A stretch of 64,000 nucleotides of DNA from an uncultured Clostridia bacterium. Its GTDB lineage: Bacteria; Bacillota; Clostridia; Christensenellales; UBA1242. Location: NCBI GenBank assembly GCA_934772525.1, contig CAKVMI010000002.1, positions 1 through 64,000 on the forward strand. The letters run 5' to 3'. The stretch's first letter is position 1; each line of letters starts with the position of its first letter. This document shows, one piece after another, positions 44,488-53,138 of the stretch. The notes below the pieces were generated by a model that was not told the DNA's origin, ran no database searches, and saw only the letters and a program-made list of their open reading frames with translations. The position numbers and the translations under genes are program-made.

Positions 44488-44564
44488 GGCTCCGTAGCTC
44501 AGTTGGTTAGAGCGATAGCCTGTCACGCTATAGGTCGACGGTTCGAGCCCGTTCGGAGTCGCCA
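44488..44564 (+). tRNA. tRNA-Asp (anticodon GTC)
   Basis: 77 nt with CCA; acceptor GGCTCCG / CGGAGTC, anticodon loop CTGTCAC. Third in the operon. Confidence 0.96.
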
Positions 44565-44605
44565 TTACAAATTAAAGTACATCTAGTAACTTGGCATTCA
44601 ATTTC

Positions 44606-44681
44606 GCCTTGGTAGCTCAGTCGGTAGAGCAGGGGACTGAAAATCCCCGTGTCGGTGGTTCGATTCCGCCCTAAGGCACCA
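44606..44681 (+). tRNA. tRNA-Phe (anticodon GAA)
   Basis: 76 nt with CCA; acceptor GCCTTGG / CTAAGGC, anticodon loop CTGAAAA. Fourth in the operon. Confidence 0.96.
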
Positions 44682-44689
44682 CTTTTTAT

Positions 44690-44764
44690 GCTGGTGTGGC
44701 TCAATGGTAGAGCAGCTGATTTGTAATCAGCCGGTTGTTGGTTCGATTCCGACCACCAGCTCCA
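44690..44764 (+). tRNA. tRNA-Thr (anticodon TGT)
   Basis: 75 nt with CCA; acceptor GCTGGTG / CACCAGC, anticodon loop TTTGTAA. Fifth in the operon. Confidence 0.96.
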
Positions 44765-44769
44765 TATAT

Positions 44770-44855
44770 GGGTAGGTTGCAGAGCGGCCAAATGCAACGG
44801 ACTGTAAATCCGTCGATTCACGTCTTCGGTGGTTCGAATCCACCCCTGCCCACCA
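44770..44855 (+). tRNA. tRNA-Tyr (anticodon GTA)
   Basis: 86 nt, class II with a long variable arm; acceptor GGGTAGG / CCTGCCC, anticodon loop CTGTAAA. Last in the operon, directly before the terminator. Confidence 0.96.
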
Positions 44856-44858
44856 AAG

Positions 44859-44890
44859 AGTTCAACTTTTAAGTTGGACTTTTTCTTTTC
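44859..44890 (+). terminator. Terminator of the six-tRNA operon
   Basis: AGTTCAACTT and AAGTTGGACT (one G.U) with a 2-nt loop, then TTTTTC. Confidence 0.85.
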
Positions 44891-44970
44891 TATAATAGTA
44901 ATATAGATGCAAATTATTGATTTTAAAAAATTTTAGTGTATAATAGTTAACCTAGTGGGGGAAAAAATAT

Positions 44971-45987
44971 ATGTTAACCGATGCAAGAAAAGAAGAAATA
45001 CTTGGAAAAGATTTTTTAGTATATGCAGATAAAATCTTGACAGATAAAAATTTTAACAACTTTACTAAGTCGTGGATAATAGACTATATCGCAAGTTTCC
45101 AAGAGATGTTAAAGGTTTTTGTAGGTAAAGAACTTTATGAATTTAGTCCAAATGCCATAATTAATAGAATAGCGCGTAACTTATCTGCAGATATAAATTC
45201 GGAAATTCCTTGTAAAATGTCCGACAAAATTAAGTATTATTTTTTTACGCAAGGTGTTTACCATGTTACCGAATTTGGCGATGGGTACATATATTTGCAG
45301 GATAGATTAAAGCCAATAGAAAGAATTAAATGTGCATTAAAATCGGATATGCCATACCCTATGAGTAGTGAAAGATATTCTTACATTATGCATCACGAGT
45401 TATCTCATTGTGCAAATTCTGATTTTGAAATAATTGATACACAATATCGCTTGCAACAATTAGCATTAAAAATTGAAAATTCTAAAAGAATGAAGGATAG
45501 GGTTAAATCTCTTTCCGAATACAAATTTCTTCAGATGGGCAAAAAATATATTGTTTCTGCCACGGGAATGGAAATAAATGATTTATCACAAATGTTAATA
45601 GGTGTAAATCTTGACGACTTGGAAGAGGGCATAGATGAATTAGAGCAAACATTAATTTTAATGGCAATAAATTCTGGCTATAAGCCTAAAAATGATTATG
45701 CGTTAAATTTGTACACGGCAAAGCATATAGCAAAAATGGTCGGAGTTTGTGACACTTTACGTTGCAGATTACACCATAATTTTAGTGAATTGAATCATTT
45801 GTATAACCAAGTTACCGGGATAGATTTAAAAAAGGTAATTTTTATGCTAAATAAAATTAATGAAAGAAGTCTTGTTGACGATGCCGGTAAAATTAATGCA
45901 AAAAGTGATTTTATTGATTGGCTATCAAAAATTGAAAAAGACAATAGTTTAAAAGTTTACAGAAACAAGTTAGAAGAATGTAAGTAG
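44971..45987 (+). CDS. Hypothetical protein with HExxH zinc-peptidase motif
   Basis: 338 aa. HHELSHCANSD near residue 140 has the HExxH motif of zincin metallopeptidases, in a helix after a beta strand (YSYIM), as expected for an active-site helix. The protein is helical after it, with an acidic stretch (LDDLEEGIDELEQ) around residue 215. No signal or membrane segment, so cytoplasmic. The third zinc ligand is not obvious. GGGGG serves as ribosome site. Peptidase activity is inferred from one motif. Confidence 0.6.
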   Translation: MLTDARKEEILGKDFLVYADKILTDKNFNNFTKSWIIDYIASFQEMLKVFVGKELYEFSPNAIINRIARNLSADINSEIPCKMSDKIKYYFFTQGVYHVTEFGDGYIYLQDRLKPIERIKCALKSDMPYPMSSERYSYIMHHELSHCANSDFEIIDTQYRLQQLALKIENSKRMKDRVKSLSEYKFLQMGKKYIVSATGMEINDLSQMLIGVNLDDLEEGIDELEQTLILMAINSGYKPKNDYALNLYTAKHIAKMVGVCDTLRCRLHHNFSELNHLYNQVTGIDLKKVIFMLNKINERSLVDDAGKINAKSDFIDWLSKIEKDNSLKVYRNKLEECK

Positions 45988-46081
45988 AATCTATTAAAAA
46001 ATTATGAATTTTTAGCGAAATGGAAATTTGCATACACAATTTCACATATTTTTAAAAAATTTAAGAATTTATAAATTGTGC

Positions 46082-46110
46082 TTGCAATATATAAAAAAAA
46101 ATTGTATACT
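46082..46110 (+). promoter_or_regulatory. Sigma-A promoter of the YdbC gene
   Basis: TTGCAA, 17 bp, TATACT. AGGAGG lies 25 bp further on. Confidence 0.65.
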
Positions 46111-46147
46111 ATAATTACTTTAATTTTAAGTATCAGGAGGAAAACTT

Positions 46148-46375
46148 ATGGCAGAAATTAAGTATGAAGTTACCGAAAAGTTAGGTGCACTTTCAGAACC
46201 TGTAAACGGATATGTTAAGGAATTAAATATGGTTAGTTGGAATGACCACGCTCCAGTATTTGACCTTAGACCATGGACCGTATCTCATGATAGAATGAGC
46301 AAGGGCATTACATTTAGTAAAGCAGAAGCTAAAGCATTAAGAGATATTTTAAACAGTTTAAATTTAGATGATTAA
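46148..46375 (+). CDS. YdbC/PC4-like single-stranded DNA-binding protein
   Basis: 75 aa. The sequence FDLRPWTVSHDRMSKGITFSKAEAKALRDIL matches the YdbC family, a bacterial version of the transcription coactivator PC4. Members form dimers with a beta-channel that binds single-stranded DNA. A consensus AGGAGG precedes the ATG. Short operon with its own promoter and terminator. Cellular role unsettled. Confidence 0.88.
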   Translation: MAEIKYEVTEKLGALSEPVNGYVKELNMVSWNDHAPVFDLRPWTVSHDRMSKGITFSKAEAKALRDILNSLNLDD

Positions 46376-46378
46376 TTA

Positions 46379-46410
46379 AAAAATCCATAAGATATAGTCT
46401 TATGGATTTT
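46379..46410 (+). terminator. Terminator after the YdbC gene
   Basis: AAAAATCCATAAGA and TCTTATGGATTTTT form a stem with a short loop followed by T. Confidence 0.85.
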
Positions 46411-46477
46411 TACTTTGTATAAATTTTTATAAGCGTTTTAGTAGAATCATTATTGATATTTAATGCTAGTGGTAGAA

Positions 46478-47860
46478 TTATTCAATCCACGTAGTTTCCT
46501 TTATTTTTTCTTGTAAAGATGCTTCTTCTTGCTTTAATTTTTCAACTTCTTTCCCTATTGATTTATCCAAAAGTCCTTCTTCCTTCATCTTTTCAAGCAT
46601 TTTTATAGCGGTTCTTCTAGCGTCAACTTCGTCTGCATTTTTGGCGTATTCCAAATAGTTTTTAGCACCTAACATATCGGTATTGTTGCGTTCTTCGTTG
46701 GTTCGTGACTCGTTTTGAATGGTGTGGTGTGCTTCGTGCAGTGCCGTTTGCATAAGTCTTAATGGAAATCTTGGGTCTTTACTATCTTTAAATTTATTTA
46801 AACCTTTATTTATAACATCTTCATTAAAAACAACGGTATTAGTACTTGGATAGTTTGCACCATAAGTTACTTTGCCATTTTCTTCGCAAGGTAAAAATTG
46901 TCCAGCTGATACAAGTGGTGGGGTAGCATTGCATTGTCTACAATACTCTGAAGTCAAATTGTTTAGCAAATTAATTATATCGTTTTTGTCTAAACTGTAA
47001 AAATTATCCGGTTTAAATTGCTCCGCTATAGTAGAGTAACCCATTTTATTAAATGACACAATTGGGTCAATTCTCTTTGCTTTGTTCCCGCTAAGTCTAT
47101 TATTTACACCCAAAAACTTTTGAATACCATCATAGGCTTGCATTCTTTTATATACATCTGCATTCATTTTAGGAGATACCAGTCCAACAACTCCAGTTGC
47201 GGTTCTTCCGCCACCACCGCCAATAAATGCACGTGTGGCTTTGTTTGATGGGTTAGACTTTAAAAACTTTATTAAAACCATTGCTTCTGCCATTAATGGT
47301 TTTAGTCGCTTTTGTTCTAACTTCTTTTGGTCCCAAAGTTGTTTTACATAAAAGACATATTGCTTTACATACTCACGCAATTTTTTAGCGAACTCTTTAT
47401 TTGCTGCAAGAAGTATTGCTCCAAAAGTCATACATTCTTCGTCGGTTTCTAACTTTATGCCGTATTGATTAAAATATTCGTCGGCAATAAACTTAAAAAA
47501 GTTTATAAATAGAAATGTTTTTTGTTCATCATCCATTTTATCAAAGTCAAGATTACTAAGTTTGCCGAATTTTTTTAATTGCTTTTTGTATAAGTTGAAC
47601 TTGCTTACATCTATTTGATTTCCGCTTAGTATGGAATTATCTGATGTATTAGCCGAAAAACCTTCGGTAATTTTTGATAAATCAACGGCTGGAGCGTCAT
47701 CACCTTGCAAACTTCTAACACTTTCTTCGGTTCCTTCATTAAAAACGGAAATAGATTGCTCATTCGGCATAAAAGAAATGCTATTTTGATTGTTTGGTTT
47801 ATTGTATTCGGTAAAATCTTTAAAGTCATTTTGAAATTCATTAAATAAATTATCTGTCAT
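46478..47860 (-). CDS. Hypothetical protein with HExxH-like motif
   Basis: 460 aa. The N-terminal ~90 residues are polar and disordered. The rest is helical, with LMQTALHEAHHTIQNES near residue 375: HEAHH is an HExxH zinc motif and E-A-R-R further on (ADEVDARRTA) could supply the third ligand. No signal peptide. It shares no evident sequence with the HExxH protein at 44971. AAAGGAAA precedes the ATG. Zinc binding is inferred, substrate unknown. Confidence 0.6.
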   Translation of the reverse strand: MTDNLFNEFQNDFKDFTEYNKPNNQNSISFMPNEQSISVFNEGTEESVRSLQGDDAPAVDLSKITEGFSANTSDNSILSGNQIDVSKFNLYKKQLKKFGKLSNLDFDKMDDEQKTFLFINFFKFIADEYFNQYGIKLETDEECMTFGAILLAANKEFAKKLREYVKQYVFYVKQLWDQKKLEQKRLKPLMAEAMVLIKFLKSNPSNKATRAFIGGGGGRTATGVVGLVSPKMNADVYKRMQAYDGIQKFLGVNNRLSGNKAKRIDPIVSFNKMGYSTIAEQFKPDNFYSLDKNDIINLLNNLTSEYCRQCNATPPLVSAGQFLPCEENGKVTYGANYPSTNTVVFNEDVINKGLNKFKDSKDPRFPLRLMQTALHEAHHTIQNESRTNEERNNTDMLGAKNYLEYAKNADEVDARRTAIKMLEKMKEEGLLDKSIGKEVEKLKQEEASLQEKIKETTWIE

Positions 47861-47891
47861 ATTTTTTCCTTTAGTTGTTTAACTACATTTT

Positions 47892-47920
47892 ATTATATCA
47901 CATTTTATATTGTTTATCAA
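47892..47920 (-). promoter_or_regulatory. Sigma-A promoter of the HExxH gene (minus strand)
   Basis: TTGATA (complement of 47915-47920), 17 bp, TATAAT (complement of 47892-47897). Confidence 0.65.
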
Positions 47921-47966
47921 GTAAACAAATAAAAACAGCCACCAATTAAATAGTGACTGCATTAAT

Positions 47967-49940
47967 TTATGCGTGGAACTTTTTAGATTTATATAGCACT
48001 TCATAAATTATAGTATGTAATGGGATATAGCAGGTACATATTGCTGGAAGCAACCACATGTAATGGTTATAGTCTTTTTGTGCAAAACTATAAAGCCCAA
48101 ATGGAATGTTAACTGCATAAACAATTACAAGTGCTTGAATAAAGAATAACAACGAAAAGATAATTGCAATTTTAAAATTAAACTTAGCCTTAACTTTCTT
48201 CGTTTTGTTTAAACAGAAAATAGTTGTAAATACTGCTGGAATACAAGTCAGTACCACAGCAAATATCCAAAAGTAGAACCCTGCTGGCACGGCAGAAGAA
48301 ATATAATTAAAGTCTACCAAATTGAATGATTGTGCAATTAAAAATCCCGTAATTAATAGTGCAAGTGTTATAGCATACGCTATCCAACTAGTTACACATT
48401 TAATTTTATTACACCAGATATAATTTTTTGCTATTTTTGGTTCTTTTGGTCTTCGAACATATTCGGTAACAATAATACCCCTTTTGCCAAGATTGTCTTC
48501 TAGTGTATCATAAGAAGAAGTAGATTCTTGCAATTTCTCGCTAGGTGTTGCTTGTTCAAAATTAGTAGACCCATAGCTAGATAAAGTGTTTAGCAAAGTT
48601 TTACTTTCGTTATCGGTAAATTGAGGAGTAAACTTTCGCTTGTTGTCGGTAAATAGTGATGCCGTTGCGTTTTCGTCTTTGCCGTATGGGTTGTAATAGG
48701 TTTCGTCTAAATTGTCATTTTCATTATTATAATCGTAATAGTGGTCAGTTTCTGCAACTGGCATATCTTCGTTTATGCTTGGTGAGTCGTAATTTTCTTT
48801 TACAATCAAATCGGTAGAATCGCTATATTCAGGATCTTTTTCTAACTCATAATTAAAGTTTTTATTATCGTCACCTTTTAGGGTAAAACCTTTATTCCAA
48901 TAACTTAAATCATTAATGTTAGATTCAGATTCATCAGTGCCAAAATTCAAATTAGACGAGTTGTCACTTTCATTAGTTGTGGTAGAAGAATAATAGTCTT
49001 CAGCGGTAGAGTATCCATTAGTGTCGCTAAAATTATAATGGTTGCTATCATCATTTTTTTCGTTAGAATAGTTATCATAATTGTTAGTATATGCGGTAGA
49101 ATCAGCGTTTTCGGTAGTATCGGTTTCGTTATAATTATTTGTGGCTACATTTTCTTCAGCTTCGCTTTCACTATCTTCATTTAATAACTTGTCAAATGTA
49201 CTAGAAGAAAAGTAATTTGGCATTGTGTGAGTGCCAATTTCTTCGGTAGAATCTTCGTGCTCAATATCTTTTACGCTATTAAAAAACGATGCTCCGTTAG
49301 ACTTAAAGTTTTTGATATTAAACTTTGTTTGACCATTGGTTGTATTACCAACTTTAATTCCTTCAAGATTGTCAGTAGGTTGATTGTTAGAATCTACATT
49401 GGCATTTTCACTTTCTTTTTTGTTTTCTGGCTCAACACTATCAATGTAACTATCTATTAGTTTTTCGGTTTGAACTTGATTGCCGCTATTTGAAAGTGGG
49501 GTGGCGTTATTATTCTCATTTTCTATCTCGACTTCACTATTAGTAGTTTCGGTATTAGTTGACACCCGCTTTGGAGCAACTAAATTATAATCTTTATCTT
49601 CGTATGCAGGAATTTCATTAGATATTAAATTATCTATAATTCCACGAGAAGATAACCATTCGTTCATATTATCGGTGTATTCTTTTCGACCTTGCTCGGT
49701 AAGTTTGTAGTAGTGACGCCTTCCGCCAATTTCGGAGTTTACCCAATATGCCGAAATAAAGCCTTGACCCTCCAATCGTTTTAAACAACTATAAAGAGTA
49801 GGTTGTTTTAATTCATAAGTGCCATTGCTTTTTGTTTCAATTTCTTTTATTATTTCATAGCCATATTTGTCACCATCTGCCAATGTCTTTAAAATGATGG
49901 TGTCAACATGTCCTCTAATTAAGTCTGAATCTATTGACAT
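47967..49940 (-). CDS. PadR-like regulator fused to a disordered linker and membrane domain
   Basis: 657 aa. Residues 1-95 are a PadR winged helix (GHVDTIILKTLADGDKYGYEIIKEIE, TLYSCLKRLEGQGFI, HYYKLTEQGRKEY). Then ~420 residues rich in N, S, E, D, T and Y (~100-515) are predicted disordered. The last ~130 residues hold four hydrophobic segments (near 530-550, 560-580, 595-620, 630-650). PadR proteins normally have ~100-180 residues, so a membrane-tethered version is unusual. The gene faces a YgjP-like gene across a 141-bp divergent promoter gap. Confidence 0.8.
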   Translation of the reverse strand: MSIDSDLIRGHVDTIILKTLADGDKYGYEIIKEIETKSNGTYELKQPTLYSCLKRLEGQGFISAYWVNSEIGGRRHYYKLTEQGRKEYTDNMNEWLSSRGIIDNLISNEIPAYEDKDYNLVAPKRVSTNTETTNSEVEIENENNNATPLSNSGNQVQTEKLIDSYIDSVEPENKKESENANVDSNNQPTDNLEGIKVGNTTNGQTKFNIKNFKSNGASFFNSVKDIEHEDSTEEIGTHTMPNYFSSSTFDKLLNEDSESEAEENVATNNYNETDTTENADSTAYTNNYDNYSNEKNDDSNHYNFSDTNGYSTAEDYYSSTTTNESDNSSNLNFGTDESESNINDLSYWNKGFTLKGDDNKNFNYELEKDPEYSDSTDLIVKENYDSPSINEDMPVAETDHYYDYNNENDNLDETYYNPYGKDENATASLFTDNKRKFTPQFTDNESKTLLNTLSSYGSTNFEQATPSEKLQESTSSYDTLEDNLGKRGIIVTEYVRRPKEPKIAKNYIWCNKIKCVTSWIAYAITLALLITGFLIAQSFNLVDFNYISSAVPAGFYFWIFAVVLTCIPAVFTTIFCLNKTKKVKAKFNFKIAIIFSLLFFIQALVIVYAVNIPFGLYSFAQKDYNHYMWLLPAICTCYIPLHTIIYEVLYKSKKFHA

Positions 49941-49976
49941 GAAAAACTCCTAAAATTCAATTAATTACTCAATATC

Positions 49977-50006
49977 ATTATAACTTTTTTTATTAAAATT
50001 TGTCAA
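49977..50006 (-). promoter_or_regulatory. Sigma-A promoter of the PadR-like gene
   Basis: On the minus strand TTGACA (complement of 50001-50006), 18 bp, TATAAT (complement of 49977-49982). It faces away from the promoter at 50043. Confidence 0.75.
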
Positions 50007-50042
50007 ATAAAAACTACAATTGTGATGTATTTTATATTTTCT

Positions 50043-50071
50043 TTGACAACTGAATGTAATTCAATTATACT
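50043..50071 (+). promoter_or_regulatory. Promoter of the YgjP-like gene, near-leaderless
   Basis: TTGACA, 17 bp, TATACT with 10 nt to the ATG at 50082, so the leader would be 0-4 nt and lacks a ribosome site. Confidence 0.65.
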
Positions 50072-50081
50072 ATAATATGAA

Positions 50082-50753
50082 ATGATAGAACCAAAGGAAA
50101 TTACTCGTTCAAATAGAAAAACGTTGGCACTTACAATTAATCGTTCGGGGGAGCTTATTGTAAGGGCTCCCTTTAATTTGCCCGATTACGAAATATTTAA
50201 GTTCATAGAAGAAAAAGATGCTTGGATTAAATCTCGAATCAATAAAATACGTAACAAAAGCGTAAATAATCCCGATTTGGTTTCATATCAAGCCTTTTTA
50301 CTATTTGGCAAAATGTATCAAGTCGTCGTATCAAAAACTGCAAAGTCGGTTCAGTTTGTGGGAGACGTATGTATTGTTCCAAGTGGTCTTTCAACTGCTG
50401 AAATGGTTCGTAAAGCAATATTAACTTACAAACGCCTTGCAAACAAGTGGCTACTTAAACGCACCGAAGAAATATCAAGTGTAACTGGTTTAAAATTTAA
50501 CTCATTTAAAATTTCTGACACTAAGGGTAGGTGGGGTGCTTGCACCAGTAAAAAAGAGATTAACCTAAATTTTAGGGTGGTGTGTTTGGCACCTCCTCTA
50601 ATAGATTATATAATTGTACACGAACTTTCACACACCAAAGAAATGAATCATAGTGCTAAATTTTGGACAATTGTAGAAAGCATTTTGCCGGATTACAAAA
50701 AAAGACGCAAGGCAGTAAAAGACCTTAACATCCTTTTTGAAATATATAGATAA
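50082..50753 (+). CDS. YgjP-like M48-type metallopeptidase
   Basis: 223 aa. The zinc motif HELSHTKEMNHSAKFW near residue 185 is the YgjP/SprT-like signature (HExxH followed by H...FW), preceded by the GRWGACTSKKEINLNFRVV stretch of the family. No signal peptide. Members are predicted zinc peptidases of unknown substrate. Its ATG lies 10 nt after a -10 box with no Shine-Dalgarno. The 3' flank carries copy B of the conserved non-coding element. Confidence 0.88.
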   Translation: MIEPKEITRSNRKTLALTINRSGELIVRAPFNLPDYEIFKFIEEKDAWIKSRINKIRNKSVNNPDLVSYQAFLLFGKMYQVVVSKTAKSVQFVGDVCIVPSGLSTAEMVRKAILTYKRLANKWLLKRTEEISSVTGLKFNSFKISDTKGRWGACTSKKEINLNFRVVCLAPPLIDYIIVHELSHTKEMNHSAKFWTIVESILPDYKKRRKAVKDLNILFEIYR

Positions 50754-50835
50754 TGAAATGAAACTATCTGGTTACCGAAAATTTTATTATTAGTTTACTC
50801 TTTGAGATTCTGTCTTGTGATGTTGCTTCCCAAAA

Positions 50836-50960
50836 GTATTAACTCTCAAATCAATTTGCAGATATAAAATTCGTTTAATTAACGCCATCACAGTTTGAAT
50901 AACTTTCAGGTGCTGAAAATATGCCACTTTATGTCGCCTGACTAAAACTTCCAATAATAT
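50836..50960 (+). ncRNA. Conserved non-coding element, copy B (putative small RNA)
   Basis: Second copy of the element described at 7334-7461, sharing the CCRTCACA block, an internal hairpin (TTTCAG-GTG-CTGAAA) and the block TGCCACTTTATGTCGCCTGAC. It lies between the YgjP-like gene and the convergent glycosyltransferase gene. No promoter is seen directly upstream, so it may be a 3'-UTR element or be read from the YgjP gene. Confidence 0.45.
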
Positions 50961-50968
50961 AAATTATA

Positions 50969-52153
50969 TTAATTCGTTTTTGTGTTATTAATTAGATTTA
51001 TGTACTTTTCGTACACAATTTTTGCAAGCCTATCAAAGGTAATGTAAATATCTTTATAGCAGTTTTCTCGTACTCTTTCGTATAATTGGTCATTACTGAA
51101 AATTTTAATGATTTCATCCGCAAATGGAATTGGTTCAGCCTTTGCAGAAAAGCCATTTACATCTTTAATTATAGCACTTCCAGCAACGCTACCTTCAGCA
51201 AAAAGCGTTGGTAAATTAAATGCCGCCGCCTCAATTCTTACAATGCCGTCGGTATCGTAAAAAGAAGGGAATACATGTAGGTCTGCCGATGCAAAATATT
51301 TACACTTTTCGTTAGTGTCTACGACTTTTCCAACAAATACACAGTTGTTTTCTATTCCGAGTTTGTGAGTTTTACTTACAAAATAGCCCATATCCGAGCC
51401 ATCACCAATAATTAAAAGTTTGTACTTAAAGTTTTTATCTGTTAGAACCTTACAACTTGAAAGGGTCAAATCAATATTTTTAAGTTTGTTAATTCGTCCA
51501 ATGCTTAAAAGTATTTTTTCATCATTTTTAATATTGTATTTTGCACGAATTTCCTTTTTAAAACCTTCAATTTCATTAGCAGTATAATTATTCACCAAAT
51601 TGGTAGCATTTGTAATTATATCTATAGGAATTTTCACCCCATACTCTCTAGCAACTTTTACACACGCATGGTTCATAGTCCATAATACATCACATTTGTT
51701 AAATACCTTAACTATAGATTTTAAAAGCATTTTAGTAATTAAATTGTTGTGCGTTGCCTTATAAAAATCTTGCTTATATTGACTATGCATAGTTGCAATT
51801 ACTGGTATATTATGCTTTTTTCCATATGAAGATGCCATTTTGCCAATACCAAAAGGTGAATGAATGTGGATTATATCTAAGTTAGCATCTTTTATTGCCT
51901 TTTTAAATTTACTTCCAAATTTTGGGGTAGGTAGATCATAATCAAAAAAAGGAATCCGCATACTTTTGCTTCTAACAACCTTATAAGGTAGGGTGCTGTC
52001 ATCAAAATCCCCTTTTGTGGTTGGTGCAAACACTGTAACATTCGCAAATTTAGATAGGTTTCTAGCATAATTATCTACAACCATTATAACGCCGTCTACC
52101 ATGGGGTAAAATGTGTCTATAAATAGACCAATGTTTAATTTTTTTTCTTCCAT
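50969..52153 (-). CDS. Group 4 glycosyltransferase (GT-B)
   Basis: 394 aa. N-terminal acceptor domain with GLFIDTFYPMVDGV and HIHSPFGIGKMASS; donor domain with ILLSIGRINKLKNIDL and LLIIGDGSDMGYF; the E-x7-E type motif in FYDTDGIVRIEAAAFNLPTLF. This layout is typical of the 1,2-diacylglycerol glucosyltransferase and capsule-type GT4 enzymes. No signal or membrane helix. It is likely to act in glycolipid or cell-envelope glycan synthesis. Product unknown. Confidence 0.85.
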   Translation of the reverse strand: MEEKKLNIGLFIDTFYPMVDGVIMVVDNYARNLSKFANVTVFAPTTKGDFDDSTLPYKVVRSKSMRIPFFDYDLPTPKFGSKFKKAIKDANLDIIHIHSPFGIGKMASSYGKKHNIPVIATMHSQYKQDFYKATHNNLITKMLLKSIVKVFNKCDVLWTMNHACVKVAREYGVKIPIDIITNATNLVNNYTANEIEGFKKEIRAKYNIKNDEKILLSIGRINKLKNIDLTLSSCKVLTDKNFKYKLLIIGDGSDMGYFVSKTHKLGIENNCVFVGKVVDTNEKCKYFASADLHVFPSFYDTDGIVRIEAAAFNLPTLFAEGSVAGSAIIKDVNGFSAKAEPIPFADEIIKIFSNDQLYERVRENCYKDIYITFDRLAKIVYEKYINLINNTKTN

Positions 52154-52183
52154 ATATTGTATCTCACTTACTTTTACTATTAA

Positions 52184-52212
52184 AGTATATCATAATTTGT
52201 ACACATTTACAA
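52184..52212 (-). promoter_or_regulatory. Sigma-A promoter of the glycosyltransferase gene
   Basis: On the minus strand TTGTAA (complement of 52207-52212), 17 bp, TATACT (complement of 52184-52189). A TACAAT box closer to the ATG is too near to be the -10 of a normal leader. Confidence 0.6.
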
Positions 52213-52310
52213 ATAAAATAGTTGTTGTAATATTGTATTATAAAGACAAACCTATAAATAATAATACAATATTTTCACATTTTGTGTCAAAATAAGTCAA
52301 ATTTTTATAC

Positions 52311-52339
52311 TTGACAAATTTTAATTGTTGTGGTATTAT
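52311..52339 (+). promoter_or_regulatory. Strong sigma-A promoter of the small coiled-coil gene trio
   Basis: TTGACA, 17 bp, TATTAT. The ~110-nt leader before the first gene includes a weak CCCC...GGG hairpin. Confidence 0.75.
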
Positions 52340-52459
52340 CTTAGTCCCCTAAAATTTGGGTGAGTTTTTAAATATATTTTTACATAAATAGATATAATTT
52401 TTGTTTAATAATCATATTTTATTCTAAGCAATTAAATTAATAATTTTTTAGGAGTAAAT

Positions 52460-52750
52460 ATGAATAAAAAGCGACTGAAACAAAAATTAAAAGAAGTTAA
52501 TGAACAAATTGACACGACGAATGTTTTTATTAAAAGATGTATGGTTATTTATTATAGGCCAATAGAATATGATCCCGACACAAGGATGTGCTTTCCTGAT
52601 GAAAGAATGAGAAATTATGCGTGGGCTAGTGCCGAGAATATGATAAAAATACGTGCCGAATATATGCAAAAAGCGGAACGAATTAAAGAACTTATCCGAA
52701 AGGAAGAAGAGAGGGAAAAACAAGAAAAGCACCAACAAAACGATATGTAG
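52460..52750 (+). CDS. Small coiled-coil protein 1 of a trio
   Basis: 96 aa. N-terminal helix (KRLKQKLKEVNEQIDTTNVFIKRCM) and C-terminal helix (EYMQKAERIKELIRKEEEREKQE) flank an aromatic, acidic segment containing RPIEYDPDTRMCF. Looks like an antiparallel coiled-coil hairpin. No signal or membrane segment, no family recognised. AGGAG before the ATG. First of three similar-sized genes in a row sharing one promoter. Confidence 0.6.
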   Translation: MNKKRLKQKLKEVNEQIDTTNVFIKRCMVIYYRPIEYDPDTRMCFPDERMRNYAWASAENMIKIRAEYMQKAERIKELIRKEEEREKQEKHQQNDM

Positions 52751-52807
52751 TATTTAGTTCTAAAATACACAATAGTCTAAAATTGATGTAAATTAATAGG
52801 AGTAAAA

Positions 52808-53098
52808 ATGGTAAATATAATGACAAAAGATGATAAAAATAATACTATGGAATATTTTAATTATCTTCAATTAAAACTAGAAAACATTAAAAGTCAAATG
52901 AAAGATAGTTTAATTGATATTTCAGCAATGACAGGCGTTAAGGGCTTTGAAGATGTAGTAGAAAGTATTAAAAATAATTTACGTTCATTAAAGTCAGAAA
53001 AAAGTCGTATTGAAGCCGAAAAAACAGCCGTGGCAAATTCTATAATAGAACGAACATTGAATGATTTGCTTGAAAACTTTAGCGAAGACGAAAAGTAA
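52808..53098 (+). CDS. Small coiled-coil protein 2 of a trio
   Basis: 96 aa. Two helices (YLQLKLENIKSQMKDSLIDIS; FEDVVESIKNNLRSLKSEKSRIEAEKTAV) with heptad-like spacing; C-terminus acidic. The first ATG is taken because TAGGAG lies 5 nt upstream; the second in-frame ATG would be 17 nt away. Unrecognised. Same transcription unit as its neighbours. Confidence 0.6.
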   Translation: MVNIMTKDDKNNTMEYFNYLQLKLENIKSQMKDSLIDISAMTGVKGFEDVVESIKNNLRSLKSEKSRIEAEKTAVANSIIERTLNDLLENFSEDEK

Positions 53099-53138
53099 TA
53101 GAGAACAAAAATATTTGACCAATTTAAAGGAGAACAAG

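Noticed and set aside
44528..44821. Minus-strand reading frame across the tRNA operon
   Set aside because: It runs antisense through tRNA-Asp, Phe, Thr and Tyr genes and is an artefact of their conserved sequence.
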